NCBI GenBank assembly: GCA_003162415.1
Contig: PMOL01000004.1
Coordinates: 454,474 to 518,473 of the forward strand
Length of the DNA: 64,000 nucleotides
Reading direction: 5' to 3'
Source of the DNA: Candidatus Dormiibacterota bacterium
GTDB lineage: Bacteria > Chloroflexota > Dormibacteria > Aeolococcales > Aeolococcaceae
Shown here: piece by piece, positions 36,727 through 44,280 of the stretch
Layout of the letters: every line of letters begins with the position of its first letter
How positions within the stretch are numbered: the stretch's first letter is position 1
The notes under the pieces: model-generated
Databases searched by the model: none
Seen by the model: only the letters and a program-made list of their open reading frames with translations
Told to the model about the DNA's origin: nothing
Position numbers and translations under genes: made by a program

Positions 36727-37614
36727 TCAGGCTTCGAGGCGACGCGGCACCAGGCGGATCATGGCCAGCAGTGCCACCGCGGACGCGACCAGGGTCACCG
36801 CACCGATCCCGAGCCATCGCCAGACGAGCGCCGCATCCTGGTATGCGGGAGGAGCTGGCAGGTTCTGGAGGACGTGCTCCCAGAGCCCGTCGGACGTGCC
36901 CGCATAGACGGCATGACTTCCCGAGTCCGCTGACAACGAGTACACCGAGTCGGGGAGACCGGGGCCGGCGCGGATCCAGTCGTCGCCGCCGTCGGTGCTG
37001 ACGAGGACGGCATATCCGTCGGTGCCGAGATAGATAGCGTCGCTGAGCGGCGCGGTGAACGCGGTGATCGAGGTGATGCGCGGGACGCCCTGAACCAGGC
37101 TCGCCGGGAGCAGTAGGAGCGCTTCCTTCCAGTCGCCGTCCTGGCCTCGGCGCCACGCCGCGCCACTGCCGCTCACCGCAACCACGACACCGGGAAGCGC
37201 GGCCGGTGCCGCGATCAAGCCGGCCCCCGGGCCCAGGTCCGGCGAGCCCGGGTCAATCCGCGGAGCGCTGCTCACCGAGGTATCGGCTACGAGCTGCACC
37301 CGTCCGGCCGGATCGATCTCCCAGCGCTCCGTGCCGATGGTCACCTCATCGGTCGGCGGGAAGGTCGCGGTGGCGGAAGCGGTCGCGAAGGTCTTCCCGC
37401 CGTCTGCCGACAGCAGCGTCGCCCCCGTCGCGGTGCGCACCGTGATCGTGTCGCCTATGGCAGAAACGCGCGTGATCGCGATGCCGCGCAGGGCCACCGG
37501 GCTCCACCAGGCGTCGGCGGCACGAGCCGGTGCGCTGCCGATCAGCACGATGGCCAGCGCGATGCATGCGGCCACAGTCGCGGTCAGCGCCCGCCGGCGG
37601 CGATCAGAACCCAT
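36727..37614 (-). CDS. Exported BNR/YCF48-like repeat protein with C-terminal membrane helix
   Basis: Unknown function, 295 residues. An N-terminal signal or anchor helix (about 9-33, ending ARAAD) is followed by Asp-box/BNR repeats such as LLSADGGKTFATAS and VLVSTDGGDDWIRAG. One helix (about 262-288) and a short basic tail end the protein. The repeats imply a small beta-propeller facing outside. It resembles the protein at 44281-45651 in layout. Its N terminus overlaps the preceding CPBP gene by 11 bp, so the two are co-transcribed. Confidence 0.7.
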   Translation of the reverse strand: MGSDRRRRALTATVAACIALAIVLIGSAPARAADAWWSPVALRGIAITRVSAIGDTITVRTATGATLLSADGGKTFATASATATFPPTDEVTIGTERWEIDPAGRVQLVADTSVSSAPRIDPGSPDLGPGAGLIAAPAALPGVVVAVSGSGAAWRRGQDGDWKEALLLLPASLVQGVPRITSITAFTAPLSDAIYLGTDGYAVLVSTDGGDDWIRAGPGLPDSVYSLSADSGSHAVYAGTSDGLWEHVLQNLPAPPAYQDAALVWRWLGIGAVTLVASAVALLAMIRLVPRRLEA

Positions 37615-38491
37615 ACAGACCCTGGACGATGCCGAACTGCAGCGCGATGTCCGCGACCGCGTGGATGATCACCGCAGGCCAGAGGGAGTTGGTACGGCGC
37701 ACCAGCCAGCCGAACGCGAGACCGACGAGGAAGGTGATGGGCACGAACGGCGCTTCCGGTCCGCCATAGCTGATCGCCAGGTGGGCAAGGCCGAATACCG
37801 CGGCCTGGCAGACGTTCGCCCAGCGCGGGCTCATGGTTCGCTCCAGCGCGCCGAGGAGCAGACCGCGGAACTGCACCTCCTGGGAGAAGGCCTGCAGCGC
37901 GTTCGCCGGCCCCAGCAATGGGAAGTCCCGCCCGAACGCGACCGGTTGCAGCGCAACGCGTCCGAGCAGACCCGCCGGCAATGCCAGGCCGACGCCGACG
38001 AGCACCGCGCTGCCGATCACGCCGGCCGCAAGGCCTCCGAGACCGAGGTGGCGGATGCGTAGAGACGGTCGCCACGCGGGCGCGACCGTCCGCCAGGCCC
38101 CCAGCGCTATCAACAGGGTTCCCACTGCCTGCGCGACCGATGACCAGAAGACCTGAGCGTCGAAGCTGCCGGAGCGCTGACCGAACAGGTCGAAGAGGAT
38201 CTGCGGTCCGGCTGACAGCAGTGTGTAGGTGGCGGCGACCGCCACGAGGGCAAACAGAATCGGGCGCGCCGGCTCGAGACGTCGTGTCAGGAGCGACGGG
38301 AGCGCTATCAGGACCGATGCGACGCTGAGTCGCGCCAGGTACGGGTCGACGCCATTCGGGTCGCTGAAGGTGATCGGGACCAGCAGCGCCGCGCCGAGGC
38401 CCAGCTCGGCGACGACCAGCGTCGCGGCGGTCGGCCACCAGGGAGCGGCGCGAAAACGTTGAAGCCGGAAGCCGGCAGCGTCAGTCGCCAC
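37604..38491 (-). CDS. CPBP family intramembrane protein (CAAX protease-like)
   Basis: Polytopic membrane protein of 295 residues. The three Abi/CPBP motifs are visible in the second half: SQEVQFRGLLLG (motif 1), VFGLAHL (motif 2, F-x3-H) and IIHAVADIAL (motif 3, H-x3-D). In motif 1 the usual Glu-Glu is Gln-Glu, which may impair proteolysis. The GTG start at 38491 overlaps the HIT gene stop by 11 bp and has GGAGG about 12 bp upstream; the frame remains open upstream inside the HIT gene. Its stop overlaps the BNR protein start by 11 bp. Confidence 0.85.
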   Translation of the reverse strand: MATDAAGFRLQRFRAAPWWPTAATLVVAELGLGAALLVPITFSDPNGVDPYLARLSVASVLIALPSLLTRRLEPARPILFALVAVAATYTLLSAGPQILFDLFGQRSGSFDAQVFWSSVAQAVGTLLIALGAWRTVAPAWRPSLRIRHLGLGGLAAGVIGSAVLVGVGLALPAGLLGRVALQPVAFGRDFPLLGPANALQAFSQEVQFRGLLLGALERTMSPRWANVCQAAVFGLAHLAISYGGPEAPFVPITFLVGLAFGWLVRRTNSLWPAVIIHAVADIALQFGIVQGLYGF

Positions 38492-38957
38492 TGGGTGGCG
38501 GAGCCTCCGTCGACGCGACACCGGGTCGAATCTGCTCGGCAATCGCCTCGAGCGCGGCGCGCGCGGGCTGCACGCCGTATCCGGGAGGAAAGCGAAAGCC
38601 GAAGCGGTCGTCCGCGCGACGCGGGATGAGGTGAATGTGCACGTGGGCCACCTCCTGGCCGGCGGCCTCACCATCCGCGACGTATACGCTCACCGCCTCG
38701 ACTGGAAGTGGGCTCACTCTCAGGGCCCGATTGAGATCAGTCGCGACTGACCACATCCTCGCGAGGATGGAATCCTGGAGCTCAGCTATCAGCTTCGCAT
38801 GCGTTCGCGGTACGACGAGGAGGTGGCCAGGCTGGACAGGCCTGATGTCCATGAATCCCACCACCAGGTCATCCTGGTAGAGGTACGTCGCTGGAGCTCC
38901 GCCGTTGACGATCGCGCAGAAGACGCAGGCGGACGACTGCGGATTGGACGTTGGCAT
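38481..38957 (-). CDS. HIT family protein
   Basis: Nucleotide hydrolase or transferase of the histidine-triad superfamily, 158 residues. CVFCAIVNG at the N terminus is a typical zinc-binding start, GHLLVVPRTH follows, and the triad is His105-Val-His107-Ile-His109 (AHVHIHLIPR). The substrate is probably an AMP-linked compound, as in HinT-like enzymes. ATG 38957 has TACGAT (38967-38972) 9 bp upstream. It leads a three-gene unit with the CPBP and BNR proteins. Confidence 0.92.
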   Translation of the reverse strand: MPTSNPQSSACVFCAIVNGGAPATYLYQDDLVVGFMDIRPVQPGHLLVVPRTHAKLIAELQDSILARMWSVATDLNRALRVSPLPVEAVSVYVADGEAAGQEVAHVHIHLIPRRADDRFGFRFPPGYGVQPARAALEAIAEQIRPGVASTEAPPPSGD

Positions 38958-39031
38958 CGTCCGAACATCGTACGGGTGCCACGTTCAAAGTCTCGACAAG
39001 CGAGGTCGCGCGCCCGACGCTGCTCGACATG

Positions 39032-39051
39032 GACTAAGCTAGACTAAGTTA
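39032..39051 (+). repeat. Two 10-bp direct repeats at the toxin-antitoxin promoter
   Basis: GACTAAGCTA and GACTAAGTTA lie in tandem and differ at one base. They end at the first base of the antitoxin ATG. TAGACT (39040-39045) inside them can serve as -10, 5 bp before the start codon. This fits an autoregulatory operator for the Phd-type antitoxin. Confidence 0.6.
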
Positions 39052-39293
39052 TGGAAATCGTGAACGTTCACGCAGCCAAGACGCATCTCTCCCAACTCCT
39101 CGCTCGTGTTGAAGCAGGTGAAGAGGTCGTGATCGGACGGGCCGGTCACCCCGTTGCGCGGCTCGTTCCCTTCTCCGGCCCGGCAACGCCCCGTCGTCGC
39201 TTCGGCGGATGGCGCGGACGGGGGTGGATCTCCGACGACTTCGACGCGCCTCTCCCCGAATCGATTCTGAAGGCGTTCCTCGGAGAGGAGTGA
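39051..39293 (+). CDS. Type II antitoxin, Phd/YefM family
   Basis: Antitoxin of 80 residues. MEIVNVHAAKTHLSQLLARVEAGEEVVIGRAGHPVARLVP is the DNA-binding Phd fold. The C terminus, ISDDFDAPLPESILKAFLGEE, is the typical disordered, acidic toxin-wrapping tail. It overlaps the toxin gene by 4 bp. It should neutralise the PIN toxin and, with it, repress their shared promoter. Confidence 0.92.
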   Translation: MEIVNVHAAKTHLSQLLARVEAGEEVVIGRAGHPVARLVPFSGPATPRRRFGGWRGRGWISDDFDAPLPESILKAFLGEE

Positions 39294-39667
39294 ACTATCT
39301 CCTCGACACTCACGTCCTCGTCGACCTGTTGATCGCGCCGCAGCGAGTTGCGCTGGCCGTGCGTAGAGTTCTTGGAGATTCGCTCAATGACGTGGTCGTC
39401 AGTGCCGTCAGCGGATGGGAGATCGCCTTCAAGACGTCAGTAGGAAAACTCAGTCTGCCAGAGGATCTCGAGACGGAGTTGCTGCGCGCCGGGATCAGTT
39501 TGGTCGACATCACGCTTGCGGATGGGCTGAGAGCCGGCGCGCTACCCCGCCACCACAACGATCCATTCGACCGGATGCTCGTGGCTCAAGCCCAGAGACG
39601 CGGCATGACCCTGGTCACAAGAGACGCGATGCTCGCAGCGTATGGGGTGCAGATCCTCGCTGCGTGA
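39290..39667 (+). CDS. Type II toxin, PIN domain ribonuclease (VapC family)
   Basis: Magnesium-dependent RNase toxin of 125 residues. The PIN acidic cluster is visible: Asp6 in YLLDTHVLVD, Glu in VSGWEIAFK, Asp in HHNDPFDRMLVAQA and Asp in TRDAML. The start is the GTG at 39290, which overlaps the antitoxin stop (GTGA) and follows GGAGAGGAG directly; the longer open frame lies inside the antitoxin gene. The RNA target cannot be inferred. Confidence 0.92.
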   Translation: MNYLLDTHVLVDLLIAPQRVALAVRRVLGDSLNDVVVSAVSGWEIAFKTSVGKLSLPEDLETELLRAGISLVDITLADGLRAGALPRHHNDPFDRMLVAQAQRRGMTLVTRDAMLAAYGVQILAA

Positions 39668-39683
39668 CCGATGCGAACCGCGA

Positions 39684-39869
39684 CTAGGCGGCTCGGTCGG
39701 CCCGCTGACCCCACCAGCGCAACAGGGACATCTCTTCTTCATGCGCCGCGGCACCCAGCCACGCGCGCCATTCGCGCTCGAAGCCTTCGGGCGCCTGGAA
39801 CAACGCGGCCCATTTCCACTCGGGCGGAAGCTGGGCGGTCAACTCGGTCAATGGGCTCTTGTCTGCCAT
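39684..39869 (-). CDS. Small hypothetical protein
   Basis: Unrecognised ORF of 61 residues: rich in Trp (five) and acidic residues, with ALFQAPEGFEREWRAWL in the middle and no obvious membrane helix. ATG 39869 follows AAGAGAGAAC, a weak Shine-Dalgarno. It is the only frame that fills the gap between the toxin gene and purA. Composition resembles small soluble proteins more than random sequence, but homologues would be needed to confirm it. Confidence 0.45.
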   Translation of the reverse strand: MADKSPLTELTAQLPPEWKWAALFQAPEGFEREWRAWLGAAAHEEEMSLLRWWGQRADRAA

Positions 39870-39979
39870 GTTCTCTCTTGTTCCTGCCGGTCCAATCCCG
39901 ACACTGAACAGGTTTTCCACACGGGCCTCCGGCTAAACAACCGCTCGAACCTGTCCCGTCCAGTACGCTTCCCGCCGCG

Positions 39980-41266
39980 ATGAGCGTCACAGTTCTGGTC
40001 GGCGGTCAGTGGGGCGATGAAGGCAAGGGCAAGGTCATCGACCTGCTCGCGGACACGGTCAACATGGTCATCCGCTCGCAGGGCGGCAACAACGCCGGCC
40101 ACACGGTCGTCACGGGGGGCAAGGAGCACCGCTTCCACCTGATCCCGAGCGGCATCCTCTACCCCGAGACCACCTGTGTCATCGGCCACGGGGTGGTCGT
40201 GGATCCCAAGGCGTTTCTCCAGGAGCTGGACGAGCTTCAGTCGGGCGGGATCCCGGCGCGCAACCTCGTGATCAGTGAGCGAGCTCACATGGTGATGCCG
40301 TATCACCCGGTGCTCGACCAGCTCGGCGAAGAGATGCGTGGTGACGATCGCCTCGGCACCACCTGGCGCGGCATCGGACCGGCGTACGAGGACAAGGTGC
40401 GCCGCATCGGGTTTCGGATCGGCGACCTGCAGAAGCCCGCGTTCCTCGAGAAGAAGCTCCGCTTCGTGCTCCGCCTCAAGAATGAGAGCTTGACGCGCCT
40501 GTACGGCGCCGAGCCCTTCAACGAGAAGGAGATCCTCGACGAGTACCTCGGTTACGCGGAGCGCATCGACCCATACATCCGCGACATCTATCCGCTCATC
40601 CAGGACGCGCTCAACGCCGGCAAGAGAATCCTTCTGGAGGGCGCGCAGGGTGTGATGCTCGACATCGACCTCGGCACCTACCCGTATGTGACATCCTCGT
40701 CACCAACTGCGGGCGGGGCGTGCACCGGGAGCGGGATACCGCCGTCGCGCGTCACCCGAACCGTGGGGGTCTTCAAGGCGTACACGACGCGGGTCGGCTA
40801 CGGCCCCTTCCCCACCGAGCTGACCGACTCGCTCGGTGACCAGCTCCGCGAGGTCGGCGTCGAGTACGGCACCACGACGGGCCGCGCACGCCGGGTCGGC
40901 TGGTTCGATGCGGCGGTCTCCCGATACGCCGTCGCCACCAACGGCATCGATGCGATGGTCCTGACCAAGGTCGACGTCCTCGACGGGTTCGAGACCCTGA
41001 AGATCTGCACCGGCTACCTGAGCAAGGGCGAGTACTGGGACCATCCTATGGCCAACATCTCGCACCTCAAGCACGTCGAGCCAGTCTACGAGGAGTTCCC
41101 CGGGTGGAGGTCACCAACTCGGGAATGCCGGCGCTACGAGGACCTCCCCGCAGCCTGTCGCGCCTACATCGAGCGCGTCGGTGAGCTGTGCGGCGCGAAG
41201 GTCAGCGTCGTGTCCGTGGGACCGGATCGGGAGCACACACTGGTGCGCACGCCCTTGCTCGACTGA
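39980..41266 (+). CDS. purA: Adenylosuccinate synthetase
   Basis: Joins IMP and aspartate with GTP hydrolysis, the first committed step to AMP. It has 428 residues, the standard length. GGQWGDEGKGKVIDLLAD at the N terminus carries the GTP loop and catalytic Asp; NAGHTVV, TWRGIGPAYEDK and EGAQGVMLDIDLGTYPYVTSS follow, with late TTGRARRVGWFD. ATG 39980 has TACGCT (39964-39969) 10 bp upstream. It is alone in its transcription unit. Confidence 0.97.
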   Translation: MSVTVLVGGQWGDEGKGKVIDLLADTVNMVIRSQGGNNAGHTVVTGGKEHRFHLIPSGILYPETTCVIGHGVVVDPKAFLQELDELQSGGIPARNLVISERAHMVMPYHPVLDQLGEEMRGDDRLGTTWRGIGPAYEDKVRRIGFRIGDLQKPAFLEKKLRFVLRLKNESLTRLYGAEPFNEKEILDEYLGYAERIDPYIRDIYPLIQDALNAGKRILLEGAQGVMLDIDLGTYPYVTSSSPTAGGACTGSGIPPSRVTRTVGVFKAYTTRVGYGPFPTELTDSLGDQLREVGVEYGTTTGRARRVGWFDAAVSRYAVATNGIDAMVLTKVDVLDGFETLKICTGYLSKGEYWDHPMANISHLKHVEPVYEEFPGWRSPTRECRRYEDLPAACRAYIERVGELCGAKVSVVSVGPDREHTLVRTPLLD

Positions 41267-41293
41267 CAACATGGTCGGCCCTCAAGCTCTCTG

Positions 41294-41420
41294 AAAAAGT
41301 GGCAGGGGGCGGAGGGCCACCCCCTGCCGGTCAGGAAGGGATAGGGAGAGTTTCGAAAAGAGCGTCGACGTCCAGCGGCGCTACCCCTGGCGCCGTTGGC
41401 CGGTGCACCAACCTACCTCT
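41294..41420 (-). ncRNA. Candidate small RNA between purA and the thioredoxin-NHL gene
   Basis: On the minus strand an extended -10 (TGGTATAAT, 41427-41435) is followed about 125 nt later by a 9-bp GC-rich hairpin (41301-41328) and a T-rich run (ACTTTTTC, ending near 41294). Inside are two further stems: GTTGG/CCAAC and CGGCGC/GCGCCG with a CAGGGGTA loop. No ORF of any length is carried. I do not recognise it as 6S, SRP, tmRNA or RNase P RNA. Confidence 0.5.
41301..41328 (-). terminator. Intrinsic terminator (minus strand), possibly also ending purA
   Basis: Arms GGCAGGGGG and CCCCCTGCC pair perfectly over 9 bp around a 10-nt loop. In the minus direction ACTTTTTC follows at once, the mark of an intrinsic terminator. 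In the plus direction the stem lies 34 bp after the purA stop but lacks a T run. Confidence 0.65.
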
Positions 41421-41426
41421 GTTGGC

Positions 41427-41435
41427 ATTATACCA
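41427..41435 (-). promoter_or_regulatory. Extended -10 promoter of the candidate small RNA
   Basis: Read on the minus strand as TGGTATAAT: a consensus TATAAT preceded by TG-N. No good -35 lies 17 bp upstream, as expected for extended -10 promoters. The element also lies within the inverted repeat GTTGG...CCAAC (41421-41437). Confidence 0.55.
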
Positions 41436-41502
41436 ACTGCCCTAATCTCGCGGCCCCTTGCGAAGGCCCCCGCGCCGTCGCCGCGCGCGATGATGGACAC
41501 CA

Positions 41503-43180
41503 ATGACGACAACGCTCGGCCGCGTCCGCGCCCCGGAACTCCGTGGCGCGGGCCGGTGGATCAACACCGACCAACCGCTGGTGCTGCGGGATCTTCGCGG
41601 TCGCGTGGTGCTGCTCGATTTCTGGACGTTCTGCTGCATCAACTGCCTTCGCGTCATCGAGGAGCTGCGCCCGCTCGAAGCCCGTTTTGGTGATCGCCTC
41701 GTGGTCATCGGCGTGCATTCGCCGAAGTTTCCCCACGAGGCCGACCATGCGGCCGTGGGTCGGGCGGCCGGCAGGCACCGGATCAGTCACCCGGTGCTCG
41801 ACGACCCAGACCTCGAGACGTGGCAGCAGTACGGCGTGCGCGCCTGGCCGACACGGGTGGTGATCGATCCCGACGGATACGTGGTCGCGATGGCCTCCGG
41901 CGAGGGCAACGGTCCCGCGCTCGAGAGGGTGGTCGCCCAGCTCCTCGAGGGCCGGACCGATCTCGCCGCCGGACCGGCGTTCACGCAGTTGCCGCTCGCA
42001 CGAGCCGGAGCGCTCGCCTTTCCCGGCAAGGTGATCTCGGATGGCGGCGTCCGGTTCGCAATCGCCGACACCGGCCACGATCGCGTTCTCGTCTGCGACC
42101 TCGAGGGGAGCATCCGCCATGAGTTCCGCGGCTTCCACCAGCCGCAGGGGGTGCGCTTCGACGCCGATCGGCTGCTGGTCTGCGACACGGTGCCGGGGGA
42201 GCTGGTCGCAGTCTCCCTTCCCGGCGGCGAACGGCGGATGCTCGCCGCAGGGCTGCGCTCGCCCTGGGACGCCCTGGTGCTGCCCGACGGCAGGGTCGCG
42301 GTGGCCGAGGCCGGCCTGCACCGCATCGTCGCGATTCCAGCGAACGGTGGTGAGGCGGAGGTGCTGGCTGGAAGCCGGGCGGAGGGACTCCGCGACGGTC
42401 CGGCGCGCGATGCGCACCTAGCGCAACCGAGCGGTCTTACCCTGCTTGGCGACGGCGCCCTCGCATTCGCCGACTCCGAGGTCTCCGCGCTCCGGGTGCT
42501 TCGCGACGGCCGGGTCGAGACCATTGTCGGCAGCGGACTCTTCGACTGGGGGCGCGAGGACGGCGACCGCGCGACGGCGAGGCTGCAGCATCCGCTTGGC
42601 GTCGTGGCTCTCCCCGGCGGCGCGATCGCCGTCTCGGACACGTTCAACTCACTCGTACGGGTCTGGGAAGCCGGGGCGCTCAGGGACGATACCGCTGCGA
42701 GGCCCCTTCGGCGAGCTCGAGAGCCTCGACGAGCCCGGGGGTCTGGACGTGCTGCCGGACGGCCGCCTGCTGGTCGCGGACACCAACCATCAGCGCGTCA
42801 TCACCGTCGACGTGAGCACCGGCGAGGTGACTGAGGTCCACGTCCACGACGTGGATGGCGCCACTGAGTCCGCCGGCTCCGCACTCGCCGGACGCGCCGG
42901 CGACGGACTCGTGGTGGAGTCGGACGTCGAGTGTGGTGGGCTCGATCTCGACGTTCGTCAGGGTCCGGCCGTCCACGTGAGCGTGAGCGTCGACCCTCAG
43001 ACGCTCCTCGGGGCCGGGCCGCGATCCTGGGCGCTGGACAGCCTGCCGGTGCGCCTCGATCTCCGGTTGGGCACACCGGGCAGCGGCGTCCTCACCGTCG
43101 ACGTGATCGCCTCTACCTGCGAAGGCGACATCTGCACCATCAAACGGAGCACCCGCGAGCACAGCCTCACGGTCTCCTAG
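41503..43180 (+). CDS. Thioredoxin-NHL repeat protein (NHLRC2-like), one frameshift
   Basis: An N-terminal thioredoxin-like domain with LDFWTFCCINCLRV (Cys45-Ile-Asn-Cys48) is followed by NHL beta-propeller repeats (GFHQPQGVRFDADRLLVCDT, LRSPWDALVLPDGRVAVAEA, AQPSGLTLLGDGALAFADSE). In the frame of ATG 41503 the reading goes off near 42683-42685 and would end at 42834 with a nonsense Arg-rich tail. Continuing one base on gives TIPLRGPFGELESLDEPGGL, a last NHL repeat and a DsbD-alpha-like C-terminal region ending at 43180. Removing one G from the GGG at 42683-42685 restores 558 residues. Likely acts on disulfides, with CcdA encoded 2.5 kb away as a plausible electron source (inference). Confidence 0.85.
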
Positions 43181-43187
43181 ACCCGCG

Positions 43188-44150
43188 TCAGGCGGAGGGC
43201 TTGTCCTCAGACTGTGCCCACTCCAGCAGCGATTCCGGCGTCGGGTGCGGCAGCCGCACGTCGATGGTGGCGATCAGGTCGCCTGCGCCATCCCCCTTGA
43301 GATGAGGCATCCCGAGCCCACGAAGCCGGAGGCGGGCACCGTTCTGCGTCCCGGCGGGAACCGACAGCTGTGCCGTGGTGCCGCGCAGTGTCGGCACGCC
43401 CTCGGTGCCACCGGCGATCGCAATGGACAGCCGCGTGGGGACGCGGACCCTCAGATCGTCGCCGTGACGGGTGAAGACCGTGTGTGGCCGGATATGGACG
43501 CGGATGAAGAGGTCGCCTCGGGGGCCGCCGTTCCGACCCTCGCCACCCTGGCCGCCGGCGCGGATGCGTGCACCCTCATGGATCCCGGCGGGGATCTTGA
43601 CCTCCACCCTGCGTGGACCGTCTGCTGAGCTGAGGTCGACGGTCAGGGTCGAGCCGGCGTACGCGTCCTCGAGGCTGATCTCGGCATCGCCCTCGACGTC
43701 CTGGCCGCGGCGAGCCACCCTTCGGCGGCTGCGGGCCGAGTTGAAGCCCGACGGCGCCTCACCACCTCCGAAGAACTGCTGGAAGAAATCACTGAACGGG
43801 GCGCTGTCGCCGAACATGCCCTCGAGCTCGTCAGGTGACACCGTCCGGTACCCGAACTGCTCGTTGTTGTTCTGGAAGGGGTTGGGTCCAGGGCGGCCGG
43901 CCCGCTCCCACTGCTCGTACTCCTGCCAGCGCGGACCAAGCTCGTCGTACTTCTTCCGCTTCTCCGGGTCACCGAGGACCTCGTTGGCCTCGTTGATCTC
44001 CTTGAAACGGTCCTCGGCCGCCTTGTCGCCCTGGTTGACGTCCGGGTGATGCTTGCGCGCGAGCTTGCGGAAGGCGGTGCGGATGTCCTTCTCGGTGGCC
44101 GTCCGCGGAACGCCCAGGATCGCGTAATAGTCCTTGAAGGTGGTTGCCAT
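43188..44150 (-). CDS. DnaJ-class chaperone without zinc finger (CbpA-like)
   Basis: Hsp40 co-chaperone of 320 residues that delivers clients to DnaK. The J domain has His35-Pro36-Asp37 in RKHHPDVNQ. A Gly/Phe-rich linker (FFQQFFGGGEAPSGFN) and two C-terminal substrate-binding domains (VEVKIPAGIHEGARIRAGGQG and LSVPAGTQNGARLRLRGLGMP) follow. The four CxxCxGxG zinc repeats are absent, so this is a type II/CbpA protein rather than DnaJ proper. I chose ATG 44150 (MATTFKDYYAILG) over the longer open frame. Diverges from the BNR protein gene. Confidence 0.93.
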   Translation of the reverse strand: MATTFKDYYAILGVPRTATEKDIRTAFRKLARKHHPDVNQGDKAAEDRFKEINEANEVLGDPEKRKKYDELGPRWQEYEQWERAGRPGPNPFQNNNEQFGYRTVSPDELEGMFGDSAPFSDFFQQFFGGGEAPSGFNSARSRRRVARRGQDVEGDAEISLEDAYAGSTLTVDLSSADGPRRVEVKIPAGIHEGARIRAGGQGGEGRNGGPRGDLFIRVHIRPHTVFTRHGDDLRVRVPTRLSIAIAGGTEGVPTLRGTTAQLSVPAGTQNGARLRLRGLGMPHLKGDGAGDLIATIDVRLPHPTPESLLEWAQSEDKPSA

Positions 44151-44280
44151 CTGGTTCGCAGATACCGCGACAGGGCGGTCGCGAAACCCGGAACGCGCGG
44201 TATTCTTGGGCCGTCTCCCCGATTGCGCGCGAGACCTCGCGGCGCCGTCACTCCAACTCGACCCACTCAAGCGCCCATTA

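Noticed and set aside
39870..39979. Purine riboswitch or PurR-type box before purA
   Set aside because: The predicted transcript starts about 4 bp before the ATG, leaving no room for a leader, and no such motif is visible.
41294..41420. SRP (4.5S) RNA
   Set aside because: A GGTCAGGAAGG string on the plus strand recalls the SRP core, but the conserved GGAA-loop hairpin and its internal loops cannot be formed.
41267..41502. Riboswitch upstream of the thioredoxin-NHL gene
   Set aside because: Promoter and terminator signals point to the minus strand; no known aptamer pattern seen on the plus strand.
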